Counted from the first letter of the stretch, positions 32,876 to 41,938 are shown. The stretch: DNA of 64,000 nt from Microbispora catharanthi (GCF_006334915.2 NZ_VDMA02000008.1:304426-368425); one strand, 5' to 3'. Notes: generated by a model not told the origin, from the sequence alone. Numbers and translations are program-made.

Positions 32876-33838
32876 TCACTTACCGCCGTTGACCACGGCC
32901 GACTCGACGGCCAGCGCGTCGAGGTTCCACGCCTTGAGCAGCCCGCCGTACTCCCCGCTCTTGATGAGGGAGTCGAGCGCGCCCTTGACGGAGTCGACGA
33001 GCTGCTTGTTGTCCGGCTTCATCCCGATCCCCCAGGGGCTCGCGGTGCCGTCGAGGCTGATCGCCTCCATGTCGAGCTTGGGGTCGGCCGCCTTGTACGC
33101 GGCGACCACGTAGTCGGTGACGCTCGCCTGCGCGCGGCCGTTGCTCACCTGGAGCATGGCTTCCGTGTCGCCGGGGAACTTCAGGATGTCCGCGGCGGGC
33201 TTGCCGCCCTTCTTGCAGTCGGCGTCATAGCTCTCGGCCAGCTCCATCGAGGAGCCGTTGTCGACGACGGAGACCGTCTTGCCGCAGAGGTCCCCGGGCC
33301 CGGTGATGCCCGCCGAGTTGCCCTTCTTGACCAGCAGCGCGGCGCCCGCCTGCACGTAGTCGACGAACGTGACCTGGCCCTGCCGTTCCGGCGTGTCGCT
33401 CATCGAGGAGATGACGAAGTCGTAGCGGCCGGTGAGCACACCGGGGATCTGCGAGTTGAACTCCTCGTCGGTGATGGTCACCTTGACGCCGAGCTTCCTC
33501 GCGATGGCGCGCGCCAGAGCGGGGTCGAAACCGATCGGCGTCTTGCCGTCGCTCGCGTACAGCTCCATGGGCGGATAGCCGATGGAGGAGACGACCTTGA
33601 GGCCGCCGGACTTCAGGCTCGCCGGCGCCTTGGCCGCGAGCTCCTGGTCGGGGGTGATGGCGTTGATGACGTCGGCCGCCTTCTCCTCGGCGGGGGCCTG
33701 GTCGAGGACGACGGCCGGCGCCGAGGCCGCCGCGCCGGAGTCGCCGGAGTCGCCGGCGTCCAGGGACTGGGCGCCGCAGGCGGCGGTCGCGGTGAGCAGC
33801 CCGCCGACGGCGAGCGTGGTGAGGATCCGGGTGTTCAA
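32876..33838 (-). CDS. Amino-acid ABC transporter substrate-binding lipoprotein
   Basis: Family 3 solute-binding protein of 320 aa. The signal peptide ends in a lipobox with Cys21 (TATAAC). The mature part has LKVVSSIGYPPMELYASDGK, GFDPALARAIARKLG, YDFVISSMSDTPERQ and GKTVSVVDNGSSMELAESY. TTG at 33838 is the start, with AAGGAG about ten bases upstream; no better start exists. It sits between the amidohydrolase and permease genes, so the ligand may be the substrate or product of that hydrolase. Confidence 0.9.
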   Translation of the reverse strand: MNTRILTTLAVGGLLTATAACGAQSLDAGDSGDSGAAASAPAVVLDQAPAEEKAADVINAITPDQELAAKAPASLKSGGLKVVSSIGYPPMELYASDGKTPIGFDPALARAIARKLGVKVTITDEEFNSQIPGVLTGRYDFVISSMSDTPERQGQVTFVDYVQAGAALLVKKGNSAGITGPGDLCGKTVSVVDNGSSMELAESYDADCKKGGKPAADILKFPGDTEAMLQVSNGRAQASVTDYVVAAYKAADPKLDMEAISLDGTASPWGIGMKPDNKQLVDSVKGALDSLIKSGEYGGLLKAWNLDALAVESAVVNGGK

Positions 33839-33852
33839 AGGGGGGTGCTCCT

Positions 33853-35421
33853 TCAGATGCGCCGCCAGCGGACCTCGCCGCCGACGACGGTGGTCAGAAC
33901 CTTGGTGCGCAGCACCGCCTCGGGCGACTCCAGGTAGGGGTCGGTGTCCACCGCGATGAAGTCGGCGAGTCTGCCGGGCGTCAGGACGCCCTTGCGCTCC
34001 TCCTCGCCTGCGGCGTAGGCCGCGCCCAGGGTGTGGGCGGTGACGGCCTCTGCCATGCTCAGCCGCTGCTCCGGCTGCCACCCGCCGGCGGGGGTGCCGT
34101 CGGTCCGGGTGCGGGTCACCGCGGCGTACAGCGCGGCGAAGGGGTTGGGGTGCTCGACGGGGGCGTCGGAGCCGAAGGCCAGCGCCACGCCGACGTTCAG
34201 CATCCCCCGCCAGGCGTAGGAGGCCAGCTCGTGGCCGGCCAGCAGGTGGTCCACCAGGTCGATGTCGCTGGTGCAGTGCACTGGCTGCATCGAGGCGACG
34301 ATGCCCAGCCGCGCCATCCGCGCCAGGTCGCCGGGCCGCAGGTGCTGGGCGTGCTCGATGCGGTGCCGCAGCCCCGGCGTGGGACCGACCGCCTCGTAGG
34401 CGTCGATGACCAGGTGGTTGGCCCGGTCGCCGATCGCGTGCGTCGCCACGGCGATGCCGGCTCCGGCCGCCCGGGAGAACAGCGCGACCAGCTCCGCGTA
34501 CGGAGTGACCGCGATGCCGGTGTTGCCGTGATCGTCGGCGAAGGACTCGCTCATGTGGCAGGTGTGCGAGCCCAGCGCCCCGTCGCTGAAGATCTTCACC
34601 GGGCCGGTGCGGAACCAGTCGTCGCCCTGCCCGGTGCGGCGGCCCTCGGCGATCGCCGTCTCCAGGTGGACCATCGGGATCGCCTTGTGGACGCGCAGCC
34701 TCAGCTCGCCCGCGTCGCGCAGCTCCAGGTAGGCGGCCCGGCAGTCCTCGCCGTCGATGTCGTGCACGCTGGTCAGGCCGAGCGCGAGCAGCTCCTCCTG
34801 CGCCGCGCGGAGCAGGTCGCGCAGGTCGGGGGAGACCATGAGGTCGCGCAGCGGGTAGGAGGCCGCCTCGCGCAGGATGCCGGTGGGCTCCCCGCTCGCG
34901 TCCCTGACGATCTCGCCGCCCACGGGGTCCGGCGTGCCCGCGTCGATGCCGGCCAGCCGCAGCGCGGCCGAGTTGGCCCACACGGTGTGGCCGTCCACGC
35001 TGGGCAGCGCGACGGGCAGGTCGGGGCAGACGGAGTCGAGCGCGTACCGGTCCGGCTGGGCGGGCGGATCCCAGGTGTTGCTGTTCCACCGGCCGCCGAA
35101 CAGCCAGGCGCCCGGCCGCAGCCGCGCCGCGTGCGCCGCCACCATGGCGAGGGCCTCGTCCAGGGAGCGCACGTCGCGCAGGTCCACCGCGCCGAGGCTC
35201 TGGGCGTACTGCGCGGTGTGGATGTGCGCGTCGTAGAAGCCGGGGAGCACCGCGGCGCCGTCCAGGTCGATCAGCTCCGCTCCCGGGCCTGCGGCCTCGC
35301 GCACCTCCGCCTCCGTGCCGACGGCGAGCAGCGTCTCGCCGTCCACGGCCATGGCCTGTGCGGGCGGGGTGCCGCCGGCTCTCGTGTGGATGGCGGCGTT
35401 GCGGTACACGCGGATGCTCAT
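33853..35421 (-). CDS. YtcJ-like amidohydrolase
   Basis: Metal-dependent hydrolase of the amidohydrolase 3 (YtcJ) family, 522 aa, cytoplasmic. Metal-binding motifs are visible: DAHIHT with His66 and His68, ATHAIGDRAN, IEHAQHL and AFGSDAPVEHPNPF. The ATG at 35421 gives the usual N-terminus of the family; its ribosome site is weak. It is the first gene of the amino-acid ABC operon, with candidate promoter TTCCGC-N17-TACAGT just upstream. It probably hydrolyses an N-acyl, N-formyl or cyclic amide of an amino acid taken up by the importer; the exact substrate is not predictable. Confidence 0.88.
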   Translation of the reverse strand: MSIRVYRNAAIHTRAGGTPPAQAMAVDGETLLAVGTEAEVREAAGPGAELIDLDGAAVLPGFYDAHIHTAQYAQSLGAVDLRDVRSLDEALAMVAAHAARLRPGAWLFGGRWNSNTWDPPAQPDRYALDSVCPDLPVALPSVDGHTVWANSAALRLAGIDAGTPDPVGGEIVRDASGEPTGILREAASYPLRDLMVSPDLRDLLRAAQEELLALGLTSVHDIDGEDCRAAYLELRDAGELRLRVHKAIPMVHLETAIAEGRRTGQGDDWFRTGPVKIFSDGALGSHTCHMSESFADDHGNTGIAVTPYAELVALFSRAAGAGIAVATHAIGDRANHLVIDAYEAVGPTPGLRHRIEHAQHLRPGDLARMARLGIVASMQPVHCTSDIDLVDHLLAGHELASYAWRGMLNVGVALAFGSDAPVEHPNPFAALYAAVTRTRTDGTPAGGWQPEQRLSMAEAVTAHTLGAAYAAGEEERKGVLTPGRLADFIAVDTDPYLESPEAVLRTKVLTTVVGGEVRWRRI

Positions 35422-35458
35422 GTGACTCTCAAACGGGTTCGGGAGACGGTGGTCCATC

Positions 35459-35464
35459 ACTGTA
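35459..35464 (-). promoter_or_regulatory. Candidate -10 box of the amidohydrolase-ABC operon
   Basis: Minus-strand TACAGT, with TTCCGC 17 bp upstream, overlapping the LysR control region. It lies 38 bp before the amidohydrolase ATG. Confidence 0.45.
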
Positions 35465-35468
35465 GGAG

Positions 35469-35497
35469 TGGCGAAAAAAAGGCGGAAGCGCTATAAA
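35469..35497 (+). promoter_or_regulatory. Candidate promoter of the LysR gene
   Basis: TGGCGA (35469-35474) and TATAAA (35492-35497) are 17 bp apart, with an A7 tract and AT-rich sequence. The start would be near 35504, 30 bp before the LysR ATG. Confidence 0.5.
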
Positions 35498-35533
35498 CAC
35501 GACATTTAGCAACCCTGAGGGCAAGGAACGCTG

Positions 35534-36409
35534 ATGCTGAAGCCGGAACACCTCCGCACTCTGCGCGAGGTGGTCCAGCTCGGCTCCTTCGCCGCCGCGG
35601 CGAACCGGCTGGGGTACACCTCGTCGGCCGTCTCCCAGCAGATGGCCGCGCTGGAACGGCAGATCGGCGTGCGGCTGTTCGAGCGGTCCGCGCACAGCGT
35701 GCTGCCCACCGGCGCCGCCGAGGTGCTGGCCAGGCACGCGGCGACCGTGCTCAGCGACATGGAACGCATGATCGCCACCGTCCAGGCCGTGCACCGGAAC
35801 AGCGAGCGGCGCATCCACCTGGGCATCTTCCCCAGCTTCGCCGACGTGCTGACCGGCGTGCTCGGGCGGATGGAGGACAGGGACCGGGCCGGCGTGAGGG
35901 TCACCGTCGGTGAGTCCTCCCAGCTCATCCCGCGTCTCGGCGCCGGAGGCGAGATGGACGCGGCGATCGTCTACCAGGTGGGGAACTCGGGCCTCTCGTG
36001 GCCGTCCGCGCTGGGCCGCCGCTGGATCGCCGAGGACCGCTACAAGGTCGTCCTTCCCGCGCAGTGGGGCGACCTGGCGCCGCACCGGGCCGAGCAGCTC
36101 GTCGACCTGCCGTGGATCATGCACCACCCGGGCAGCAGTGACGCCTCCTTCTTCGAGGGCGTGTTCGCCCGCTGGAGCCTGCACCCCCGGGTGGCCGGCT
36201 ACTCCGACGACTTCAAGATCACACTGGCGATGATCGAGGCGGGGATGGGCGCCGCGCTCGTTCCCGGCCTCGCGCTGCGCGGGCACGGCCCGGGCGTCGT
36301 GGTCGCCGACGTGCCGTGGCTGAACACCAGCCGCAGCATCTTCGCCCTCGCCCGCCCCGAGCGGGAGACCGCCCGCCTGCTGTCCCTGCTGGACGCGCTG
36401 GCGGTCTGA
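35534..36409 (+). CDS. LysR-family transcriptional regulator
   Basis: Regulator of 291 aa. The helix-turn-helix LKPEHLRTLREVVQLGSFAA, then AANRLGYTSSAVSQQMAALE, is followed by the effector-binding domain. It is divergent from the amidohydrolase-ABC operon with 112 bp between, the classical arrangement for a LysR activator and its target. AAGGA precedes the ATG. A 12-bp palindrome centred on CCGTACGG overlaps its stop (36408-36419). Confidence 0.9.
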   Translation: MLKPEHLRTLREVVQLGSFAAAANRLGYTSSAVSQQMAALERQIGVRLFERSAHSVLPTGAAEVLARHAATVLSDMERMIATVQAVHRNSERRIHLGIFPSFADVLTGVLGRMEDRDRAGVRVTVGESSQLIPRLGAGGEMDAAIVYQVGNSGLSWPSALGRRWIAEDRYKVVLPAQWGDLAPHRAEQLVDLPWIMHHPGSSDASFFEGVFARWSLHPRVAGYSDDFKITLAMIEAGMGAALVPGLALRGHGPGVVVADVPWLNTSRSIFALARPERETARLLSLLDALAV

Positions 36410-36552
36410 CCGTACGGTCCGCGCGGGGCTCGACGAGGAACGGGGGATATGTCAGCATTTGCCGGGTCGCGGGCGCGGCCGGCGGCGACCCGCCGCGCCG
36501 TCCCCACCGGACGGCCCCCGCCGCCGGAGCAGGCGTGAGGAGGCCCTCGACC

Positions 36553-37776
36553 ATGGAACGCGAGGCGGCGATCATCGGATCGACCGAGGCGGTCGCGGCA
36601 CGCGAGGCGGCGATCGCGCGGTCCGCCGAGGCGATCGGCCTGCACAGCGGGCACGCCATCCTCATCGAGACCGGCGCCGAGCCGGTCATCGAGCGGCTCG
36701 CCCGCCACGAGCGCCCCGCCCCCGACATCCCGCCGGAGCTGTGGGCGTGGACGTTCGTCGTCAAGGACATGATCGACGTCGCCGGACTTCCCACGACCCG
36801 CGGCTCCGCCCTGTACGGAAGCGAGGAGGCGCTGACCACCGCCCCCTGCGTGAAGGCGCTGGAACGCGCGGGGGCGCTGCTGGTCGGCAAGGCGAACCAG
36901 CACGAGTTCGCCTGGGGCGTCACCAGCGAGAACCCACACTGGGGCGACGTGCGCAACCCGCGCCACCCGCACCTGTCTCCCGGCGGATCGAGCGGCGGCA
37001 CGGCGGCCGCGCTCGCCGCGGGCATCGCCCGATTCGGCCTCGGCACCGATACCGGCGGCTCCGTACGGATCCCGGCCGCCTGCTGCGGCGTGGTCGGCCT
37101 GCGCCCCGGAGCCGGCGCCGTCCCGTCCGAGGGCGTCGCGCCGCTCGCCCCCATGTTCGACGTCGTCGGGCCCATGACCACCTCGGTCGCCGACTGCGCC
37201 CGCGTGTGGCGGGTGCTCTCCGGCGAGGCGGTCGAGCCGCCGGACTCGCTGTCGGGGCTGGTCGTCGGCGTCGCCGAGGGGTGCGCGCAGGCCGGGGAGT
37301 TCGCCGGCCTCGGCGCCGAGGTCCGCGAGATCGCCCTGCCGTACGACATCCTCCCGCCCTACTGGACGATCGTGGGCGCGCAGGCCCGCCGCACCCACGA
37401 GGCCACCTATCCGAGGGCGGCCGAGAGCTACAGCGAGGGGGTGCGGCGCAAGCTGGAGGGCGCCGCGGGGATCGGCCACCGGGAGTATCGCCGGGCGATC
37501 GAGGAGCTCGCCGCGGTCCGGGCCCGGTTCTCCGCGGAGATGTCCGGGGTCGATCTCCTGATCATGCCGACGCTCGGCGGCCCCGCGCCCCGGTTCGGGT
37601 GCGACGAGGCCGCCGTACGCGGCGAGGTCGGCCGCCTCACCGCCGTCGTGTCTGCGCTCGGCCTGCCCGCGCTGGCGGTCGGCGACCTGCAGATGGTGGG
37701 ACGCCGCGAGGCGGACGTCCTGCGCGCCGGGCTCTGCCGGGAGGCGCGGGGCGGCGGCGTCCCCGAGCCCCGCTGA
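36553..37776 (+). CDS. Amidase-signature family hydrolase
   Basis: Amidase of 407 aa. The Ser-cisSer-Lys triad is visible: Lys71 in FVVKDMIDVAG, Ser146 in PGGSSGGT and nucleophile Ser170 in TDTGGSVRIPAACCG. The C-terminal half is shorter than in GatA, so a small-molecule amidase such as an allophanate- or ureide-type enzyme is likelier than a tRNA amidotransferase. GAGGAGG lies nine bases before the ATG. It follows the LysR gene on the same strand and is convergent with the Lrp-type gene 4 bp away; it probably belongs to the same amino-acid-derivative catabolic set. Confidence 0.87.
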   Translation: MEREAAIIGSTEAVAAREAAIARSAEAIGLHSGHAILIETGAEPVIERLARHERPAPDIPPELWAWTFVVKDMIDVAGLPTTRGSALYGSEEALTTAPCVKALERAGALLVGKANQHEFAWGVTSENPHWGDVRNPRHPHLSPGGSSGGTAAALAAGIARFGLGTDTGGSVRIPAACCGVVGLRPGAGAVPSEGVAPLAPMFDVVGPMTTSVADCARVWRVLSGEAVEPPDSLSGLVVGVAEGCAQAGEFAGLGAEVREIALPYDILPPYWTIVGAQARRTHEATYPRAAESYSEGVRRKLEGAAGIGHREYRRAIEELAAVRARFSAEMSGVDLLIMPTLGGPAPRFGCDEAAVRGEVGRLTAVVSALGLPALAVGDLQMVGRREADVLRAGLCREARGGGVPEPR

Positions 37777-37780
37777 CCCT

Positions 37781-38821
37781 TCAGGCGTGCCGCGGCAGGG
37801 TCCACGGGTCCACCGGGACGACGGCCGTGCAGCGGCCGAGCCGGTCGAGGACCCGGCCGTACAGCTTGGCCTGCCGCAGCACGATCTGCCGGTCGGCGAC
37901 GCTGACGTGGGGGAACCGCTCCTCCAGGCGGACCACCAGCGGGTGCAGGTCCGAGACCCCGTGCAGACCCACGGTGAGGAGCATGTTGCGGGTGCCCGCG
38001 AGCGCCGCGCAGGTGCGCGTCTCGGGCCAGCCGAGCAGCGCCCGGCCCGTCTCCTCAAGCAGGCCGTCCGGCATCCGCAGCCACAGGATGGCCGAGGAGT
38101 GCCAGCCCGCCTGCGAGCGCGCGAGATCGCAGCGGAAGTCGATGTCGCCCGTCGCGACCAGCCGGGACAGCCTGCGCTGCACCGTGCGCTCGGATGCGCC
38201 GACGGTCCGGGCCAGCTCGGAGTAACCGGCCCGGCCGTCGGCGAGCAGGGCCTTGAACAGCAGGCGGTCGAGTGCGTCCATCCGCCTCGTCGACTCCGGC
38301 GGGCCGGGCGGCCGCGCCAGCGCGGCCGCCGCACGAGTGGGCAGCACGCGCAGCCGCCAGCGGCACGAGGCCTCGAAGACGCGCGTCGCGACGTGGGTGC
38401 GCACCTTCGCCACGCCCGGCACCCGCGGCAGGTCCGTGAGCAGGTAGTCCGCCAGCGCCGGCATCGACGCGGCCACGGCGATCACGAACAGGTCGTGGCC
38501 CGCGGCGACGTGCTGCACGGTGATGAGGTGCCCGGCCGTGGCGAGCCGGTCCGCCACGTCGACCGCGGCTCCGGCCTCGCAGTCGATCTCCAGGAACGCC
38601 ATGCTCATCGCGTGCATCTGGCGCTGCCCGAGGGCGACGGTGGTCCACGCCTCGCCCGACGCGTTCAGCCGCTGCCAGCGCCGCGCGGCCGTCACCGGAT
38701 CGGCGCCGATCGCCGCCCCGATGTCCACCCAGCTCGCGCGCGGGTTGATCTGGAGCGCGTCGATCAGTTCGAGGTCGGCCTCCGACAGCAACCGAGGCGA
38801 CTCTGTGCCGGAATCCTGCAC
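37781..38821 (-). CDS. Double-domain Lrp/AsnC transcriptional regulator
   Basis: A 346-aa protein consisting of two Lrp/AsnC units in tandem. The first HTH is SEADLELIDALQINPRASWV with DIGAAIGADPVTAARRWQRL. The second, near residue 180, is MDALDRLLFKALLADGRAGY with SELARTVGASERTVQRRLSRL. Each is followed by a ligand-sensing RAM-like domain. Single-unit Lrp proteins are about 150 aa. The GTG at 38821 has GGAGG seven bases upstream; GTG 38827 is too close. It is divergent from the Asp/Glu racemase gene, which it may control in response to amino acids. Confidence 0.87.
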   Translation of the reverse strand: MQDSGTESPRLLSEADLELIDALQINPRASWVDIGAAIGADPVTAARRWQRLNASGEAWTTVALGQRQMHAMSMAFLEIDCEAGAAVDVADRLATAGHLITVQHVAAGHDLFVIAVAASMPALADYLLTDLPRVPGVAKVRTHVATRVFEASCRWRLRVLPTRAAAALARPPGPPESTRRMDALDRLLFKALLADGRAGYSELARTVGASERTVQRRLSRLVATGDIDFRCDLARSQAGWHSSAILWLRMPDGLLEETGRALLGWPETRTCAALAGTRNMLLTVGLHGVSDLHPLVVRLEERFPHVSVADRQIVLRQAKLYGRVLDRLGRCTAVVPVDPWTLPRHA

Positions 38822-39031
38822 GATCACCCCTCCAATAGCTGTTTGCTGCGTTTCTAGGCCGAAATCACCTTATAGATCGATCCTTGTGCGGGTAGCCGTC
38901 GCGGCTCCCGGACGTACGGCGCTGACGCTTCCGCGACCGTGCGGGGAACCGTGCGGCTCGGGGAGAGGACGAATCTCGGTGACTCGGTTCTGCGGCCCCC
39001 GGCGGGTCCGCGGCCCGGCCGGAGGCGGCCG

Positions 39032-39724
39032 GTGAGCGGACCCCGTCTGGTCGGCGTCCTGGGCGGCATGGGACCGGCGGCCACGGTCGACTTCTACGGC
39101 AAGCTCGTGGAGGAGACGCCGGCGACCTGCGACCAGGGGCACGTGCCCGTCGTCATCTGGGGCGACCCCCGCGTCCCCGACCGCTCCCTGAGCCTGGTCG
39201 GCGACGGCGAGGACCCGACCCCATACCTGCGACGCGGCATCGAGGGCCTGAAACGGGCCGGGTGCCAGGTGCTCGCCGTGCCGTGCAACACCGCTCACGC
39301 GTTCGTCCCCCGCCTCGCGGACGAGGCCGGGCTGGAGCTGGCGAGCATCATCGAGGTCACCGCCGACGCCCTCGCCGCCGACGGCGTGCGCGCGGCGGGC
39401 GTGCTCGCCACGTCGGGCACCCTGCGCGCGGGCCTGTACGCGGAGGCGCTGCGGCGGCGCGGCGTCGCGGTGATCGAGCCGGGCGAGGCCGACCAGCGGC
39501 GGGTCATGGCGGCCATCGGCGCGGTCAAGAGCGGCGCCGTCGGCCCGGCCCACCGGCACGTGCTCGAGGAGGTCTCCCGCGCCCTCGCGGGCCGCGGCGC
39601 AGAGCGCGTCGTCGCCGCGTGCACCGAGATCGTCCTGGCCTTGGACGGTTCCCGCGTCCCCGTCCCCGTCGTCGATCCCGCTCGCCTGCTGGCCCGCCGG
39701 GTCGCCGAGCTGGCGCTCGGCTGA
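39032..39724 (+). CDS. Aspartate/glutamate racemase family protein
   Basis: Cofactor-independent racemase of 230 aa. The two catalytic cysteines are Cys85 in VPCNTAHAF and Cys197 in VAACTEIVLAL. The family start GVLGGMGPAATVDFYGKLVE is present. The GTG at 39032 has GGAGG six bases upstream. It interconverts D- and L-Asp/Glu or a related amino acid. With the neighbouring amidase, amidohydrolase and amino-acid importer it suggests handling of D-amino acids or their derivatives. Confidence 0.9.
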   Translation: MSGPRLVGVLGGMGPAATVDFYGKLVEETPATCDQGHVPVVIWGDPRVPDRSLSLVGDGEDPTPYLRRGIEGLKRAGCQVLAVPCNTAHAFVPRLADEAGLELASIIEVTADALAADGVRAAGVLATSGTLRAGLYAEALRRRGVAVIEPGEADQRRVMAAIGAVKSGAVGPAHRHVLEEVSRALAGRGAERVVAACTEIVLALDGSRVPVPVVDPARLLARRVAELALG

Positions 39725-39726
39725 GG

Positions 39727-39876
39727 CGGCGCATCAGGAAGAACGTGCGGCTCGTCGCCGCGCGGGCGCGACTGCGTCAGACGGTCGACAAGGCCGACAT
39801 CTACGCGCAGGCAGGGCTCGGCCTGCCGGTTCGGGACGGCCGGCGGGCCGAGACGGTGGCCCTGCCGCGCACCTGA
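39727..39876 (+). pseudogene. Possible C-terminal remnant of a serine recombinase
   Basis: A reading frame without its own start ends at 39876. Its last residues, VDKADIYAQAGLGL and ETVALPR, resemble the C-terminal end of large serine recombinases (the DKAEVYRQLGLRLTY type). No catalytic or zinc domain is left. The assignment rests on a short match, but other gene fragments and a tRNA nearby support a decayed mobile element. Confidence 0.3.
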
Positions 39877-40086
39877 GGGGTACGGCGGCGAGGCCACGTC
39901 GGGACGGTGCGGCGCCACACGCACCGCGCGGCGTCCTCGACCCGTTCCCGACATTCCCCCCGTTCCGTGCGGTCCCGGGCGGTGTTCAACGAGGCTTTAC
40001 AACGTTCCAATCTCGGCCGCCAACCCTCCCCGTCGAGACCACGTCCCTCTACCGCACAGAGCAACCCGAGCCTCTGGAGTAACGGC
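39877..40086. other. Intergenic region
   Basis: Non-coding-looking 210 bp before the membrane-anchored hypothetical protein. No clear promoter boxes; only a GGAG ribosome site near the end. Confidence 0.4.
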
Positions 40087-40986
40087 ATGCATCAGCAGCC
40101 CAGCCCCCCGAACGGTCCCTACGGACCACCCGCTGGCCAGCACCCATACGGCGGACATCCCCAACGGCCTCCGTACGGCGGTCCTGCTCAGCAGCCGCCC
40201 GCCTGGCAACCACCGCCCCCTCACCGGAAGAAGGGCAAGGGGCCCGTCTTCTGGCTGCTGGTGATCGGGCTGCCGTTCGTCCTCCTCTTCGGTTGCATGG
40301 CCACCATCGGCTCCCTCGCCTCCAACACGTCGAGCACGACGAGCCCCGTCGCGAAGGCCCGCAAGCCGAGCGCGCCGGCCGACCCCAACGCCACGGCGGC
40401 CGAGGAGACCAGCGCGAGCGAGGAGCCATCCTCGACGCCAAGCCCGCAGCCCAAGCCGCGCACCTACAGCGGCGCCGGGGCGAAGGTCCTCAAGCTGCGC
40501 AAGAGCGACTGGTCGGCCGTGTGGCTGGTCACCCTCACTCATCGCGGAGGCTCGAACTTCATCGTCTCCCCGCTCGACCCCGGCGGCGCAGAGCAAGGCG
40601 CGATCGTCAACGAGATCGGCAACTACAAGGGGAGCGTCCTGCTCAACGAGGACGACGGCAAGGAGACGGCCGCGCTGAAGATCCAAGCCGATGGGGCGTG
40701 GACGATCACGTTGAAGCCGTTGTCGAGCGCCCGCGTCTGGTCTGGCGACTCGCTCACGGGTCGTGGCGACGAGGTGGCCCTCGTCTCGCCGCAGAGCTCC
40801 GGCCTCACGACGGTGAACGCGCGGCACTCGGGGAGCGAGAACTTCATCGTGGAGGCCTGGACCGAGTCGAGCAGGGAACTGCTCATCAACGAGATCGGCA
40901 GTTGGCACGGTGAAGTCCCGCTCCCCGATGGAACGATCCTCGTCACGATCAAGGCTGATGGCGTCTGGTCCCTCAAGAAGAGCTGA
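40087..40986 (+). CDS. Membrane-anchored hypothetical protein with Pro-rich N-terminus
   Basis: A 299-aa protein. Residues 1-50 are Pro/Gln/Gly-rich (HQQPSPPNGPYGPPAGQHPY). A basic KKGKG stretch precedes a membrane helix at about 54-78, and a Ser/Thr/Pro linker leads to an extracytoplasmic domain at 125-299. That domain appears duplicated: SNFIVSPLDPGGAEQGAIVNEIGNYKG versus ENFIVEAWTESSRELLINEIGSWHG, each ending in an ADGxWxI/L strand. This tandem beta-fold recurs in actinobacterial secreted proteins of unknown function. GGAG precedes the ATG, and a strong terminator follows. Confidence 0.8.
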   Translation: MHQQPSPPNGPYGPPAGQHPYGGHPQRPPYGGPAQQPPAWQPPPPHRKKGKGPVFWLLVIGLPFVLLFGCMATIGSLASNTSSTTSPVAKARKPSAPADPNATAAEETSASEEPSSTPSPQPKPRTYSGAGAKVLKLRKSDWSAVWLVTLTHRGGSNFIVSPLDPGGAEQGAIVNEIGNYKGSVLLNEDDGKETAALKIQADGAWTITLKPLSSARVWSGDSLTGRGDEVALVSPQSSGLTTVNARHSGSENFIVEAWTESSRELLINEIGSWHGEVPLPDGTILVTIKADGVWSLKKS

Positions 40987-40990
40987 CGAG

Positions 40991-41029
40991 CGTACGGCTC
41001 GCGCCTGGCGGGGTGGCGCGAGCCGTACG
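40991..41029 (+). terminator. Strong hairpin terminator
   Basis: Perfect 15-bp stem (CGTACGGCTCGCGCC at 40991-41005, complement at 41015-41029) with a 9-nt loop, 4 bp after the preceding stop codon. No T tract. Confidence 0.75.
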
Positions 41030-41033
41030 GACC

Positions 41034-41180
41034 TCAGCTCTTCATCGTCTCCTCGGAGACGAAGGGCACGACATCGCCGGTCGGGTGGGCGGGCCATTTC
41101 TCCCCGTCGTGGAGACTGCTCGTAGGGCCGTAGACGTAGAACCGGACCTGGACCGGCTGTGCGGAGGAAGGGCCATGCGG
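41034..41180 (-). pseudogene. Truncated gene, C-terminal fragment only
   Basis: A minus-strand frame of 48 codons, from an in-frame TAG at 41181-41183 to the stop at 41034. It reads like genuine protein (QPVQVRFYVYGPTSSLHDGE, KWPAHPTGDVVPFVSEETM) and has strong GC3 bias, but no start codon or ribosome site. It looks like the 3' end of a gene whose 5' part is gone. I do not recognise the family. Confidence 0.5.
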
Positions 41181-41183
41181 CTA

Positions 41184-41423
41184 CACCCGCAACCGCCGTG
41201 AGCTGCTGCGGAGCACTCTCCGATCTCTGGTGTGCACACCGGAAAGCATCCGGATCATAGGCGGCGGTATCACGCGAAGTATCAGGTGCGGCCCCGGATT
41301 CCGCTCCTCGTTGCCCCGAGCGGACGCGATCAACCGTCTCAAAGAAATGGGACTATTGGTACGGCGAGCCGTCCGCGCGGACGCCTCCGCCGCGCTTCCG
41401 AGAACTGAGAGTCGATCCCCAGT
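41184..41423. other. Degenerate intergenic region
   Basis: About 240 bp of lower GC content than the neighbourhood. No frame on either strand looks convincing; short Arg/Ser-rich frames lack ribosome sites. Confidence 0.4.
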
Positions 41424-41834
41424 ATGCCCCTGTCTGTAAGGGTCGTCCGGAACCTCATCTGGTTCCAGGCGACACTCGCCCTGATCAGCGTCGTTCTGCT
41501 CATCCTGGGGATGGTTCTCGACCCGAACGACTTCCTTGAGGACCTGCTCTACGCCCTCGTCTACCTCCCGCCACTCGCTGCCGGCTGGTTGGCGAATCAG
41601 TGGCACACCCGACGCCCGCGGGTCCGTCTCGCCACCATCGCCGTCCAGCTCGCCATCCCCTTGCTCGACTTCATCCACTTTCTGATTGAGGACACCCTTG
41701 ACTGGGTCCTCACCGCACCCTGGTCAGCGCTCATCGTGACTCTGCTCCTGCTTTCTCCAGCGAGAACCTGGTTCGCCCCTACGCTCCAGACCCCATGGAG
41801 CCCGTCGCAGCCGGCACCGCCCGCCGCCACCTGA
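41424..41834 (+). CDS. Small integral membrane protein
   Basis: A 136-aa protein with four hydrophobic segments at about 9-31, 41-58, 68-88 and 96-112 (FQATLALISVVLLILGMVL, LATIAVQLAIPLLDFIHFLI) and a Pro-rich tail. No family recognised. The ribosome site before the ATG is weak. Its codon use is less GC-rich than that of neighbours and it lies within the stretch of gene fragments next to tRNA-Leu, so it may be part of a decayed mobile element. Confidence 0.6.
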   Translation: MPLSVRVVRNLIWFQATLALISVVLLILGMVLDPNDFLEDLLYALVYLPPLAAGWLANQWHTRRPRVRLATIAVQLAIPLLDFIHFLIEDTLDWVLTAPWSALIVTLLLLSPARTWFAPTLQTPWSPSQPAPPAAT

Positions 41835-41914
41835 CAGTCCTCGACCGCCAGCAGCTTCACCCCCGAAACCGCCGCCCTACGCCCCTGGGCCATGCGGAAC
41901 CTCGAAGATCACCG

Positions 41915-41938
41915 GCGCCCCTGCTGATGGTGGGGCGC
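41915..41938 (+). terminator. Hairpin terminator
   Basis: GCGCCCC (41915-41921) pairs with GGGGCGC (41932-41938) around a 10-nt loop and is followed by GTTTG. It lies 80 bp after the small membrane protein gene. Confidence 0.5.
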
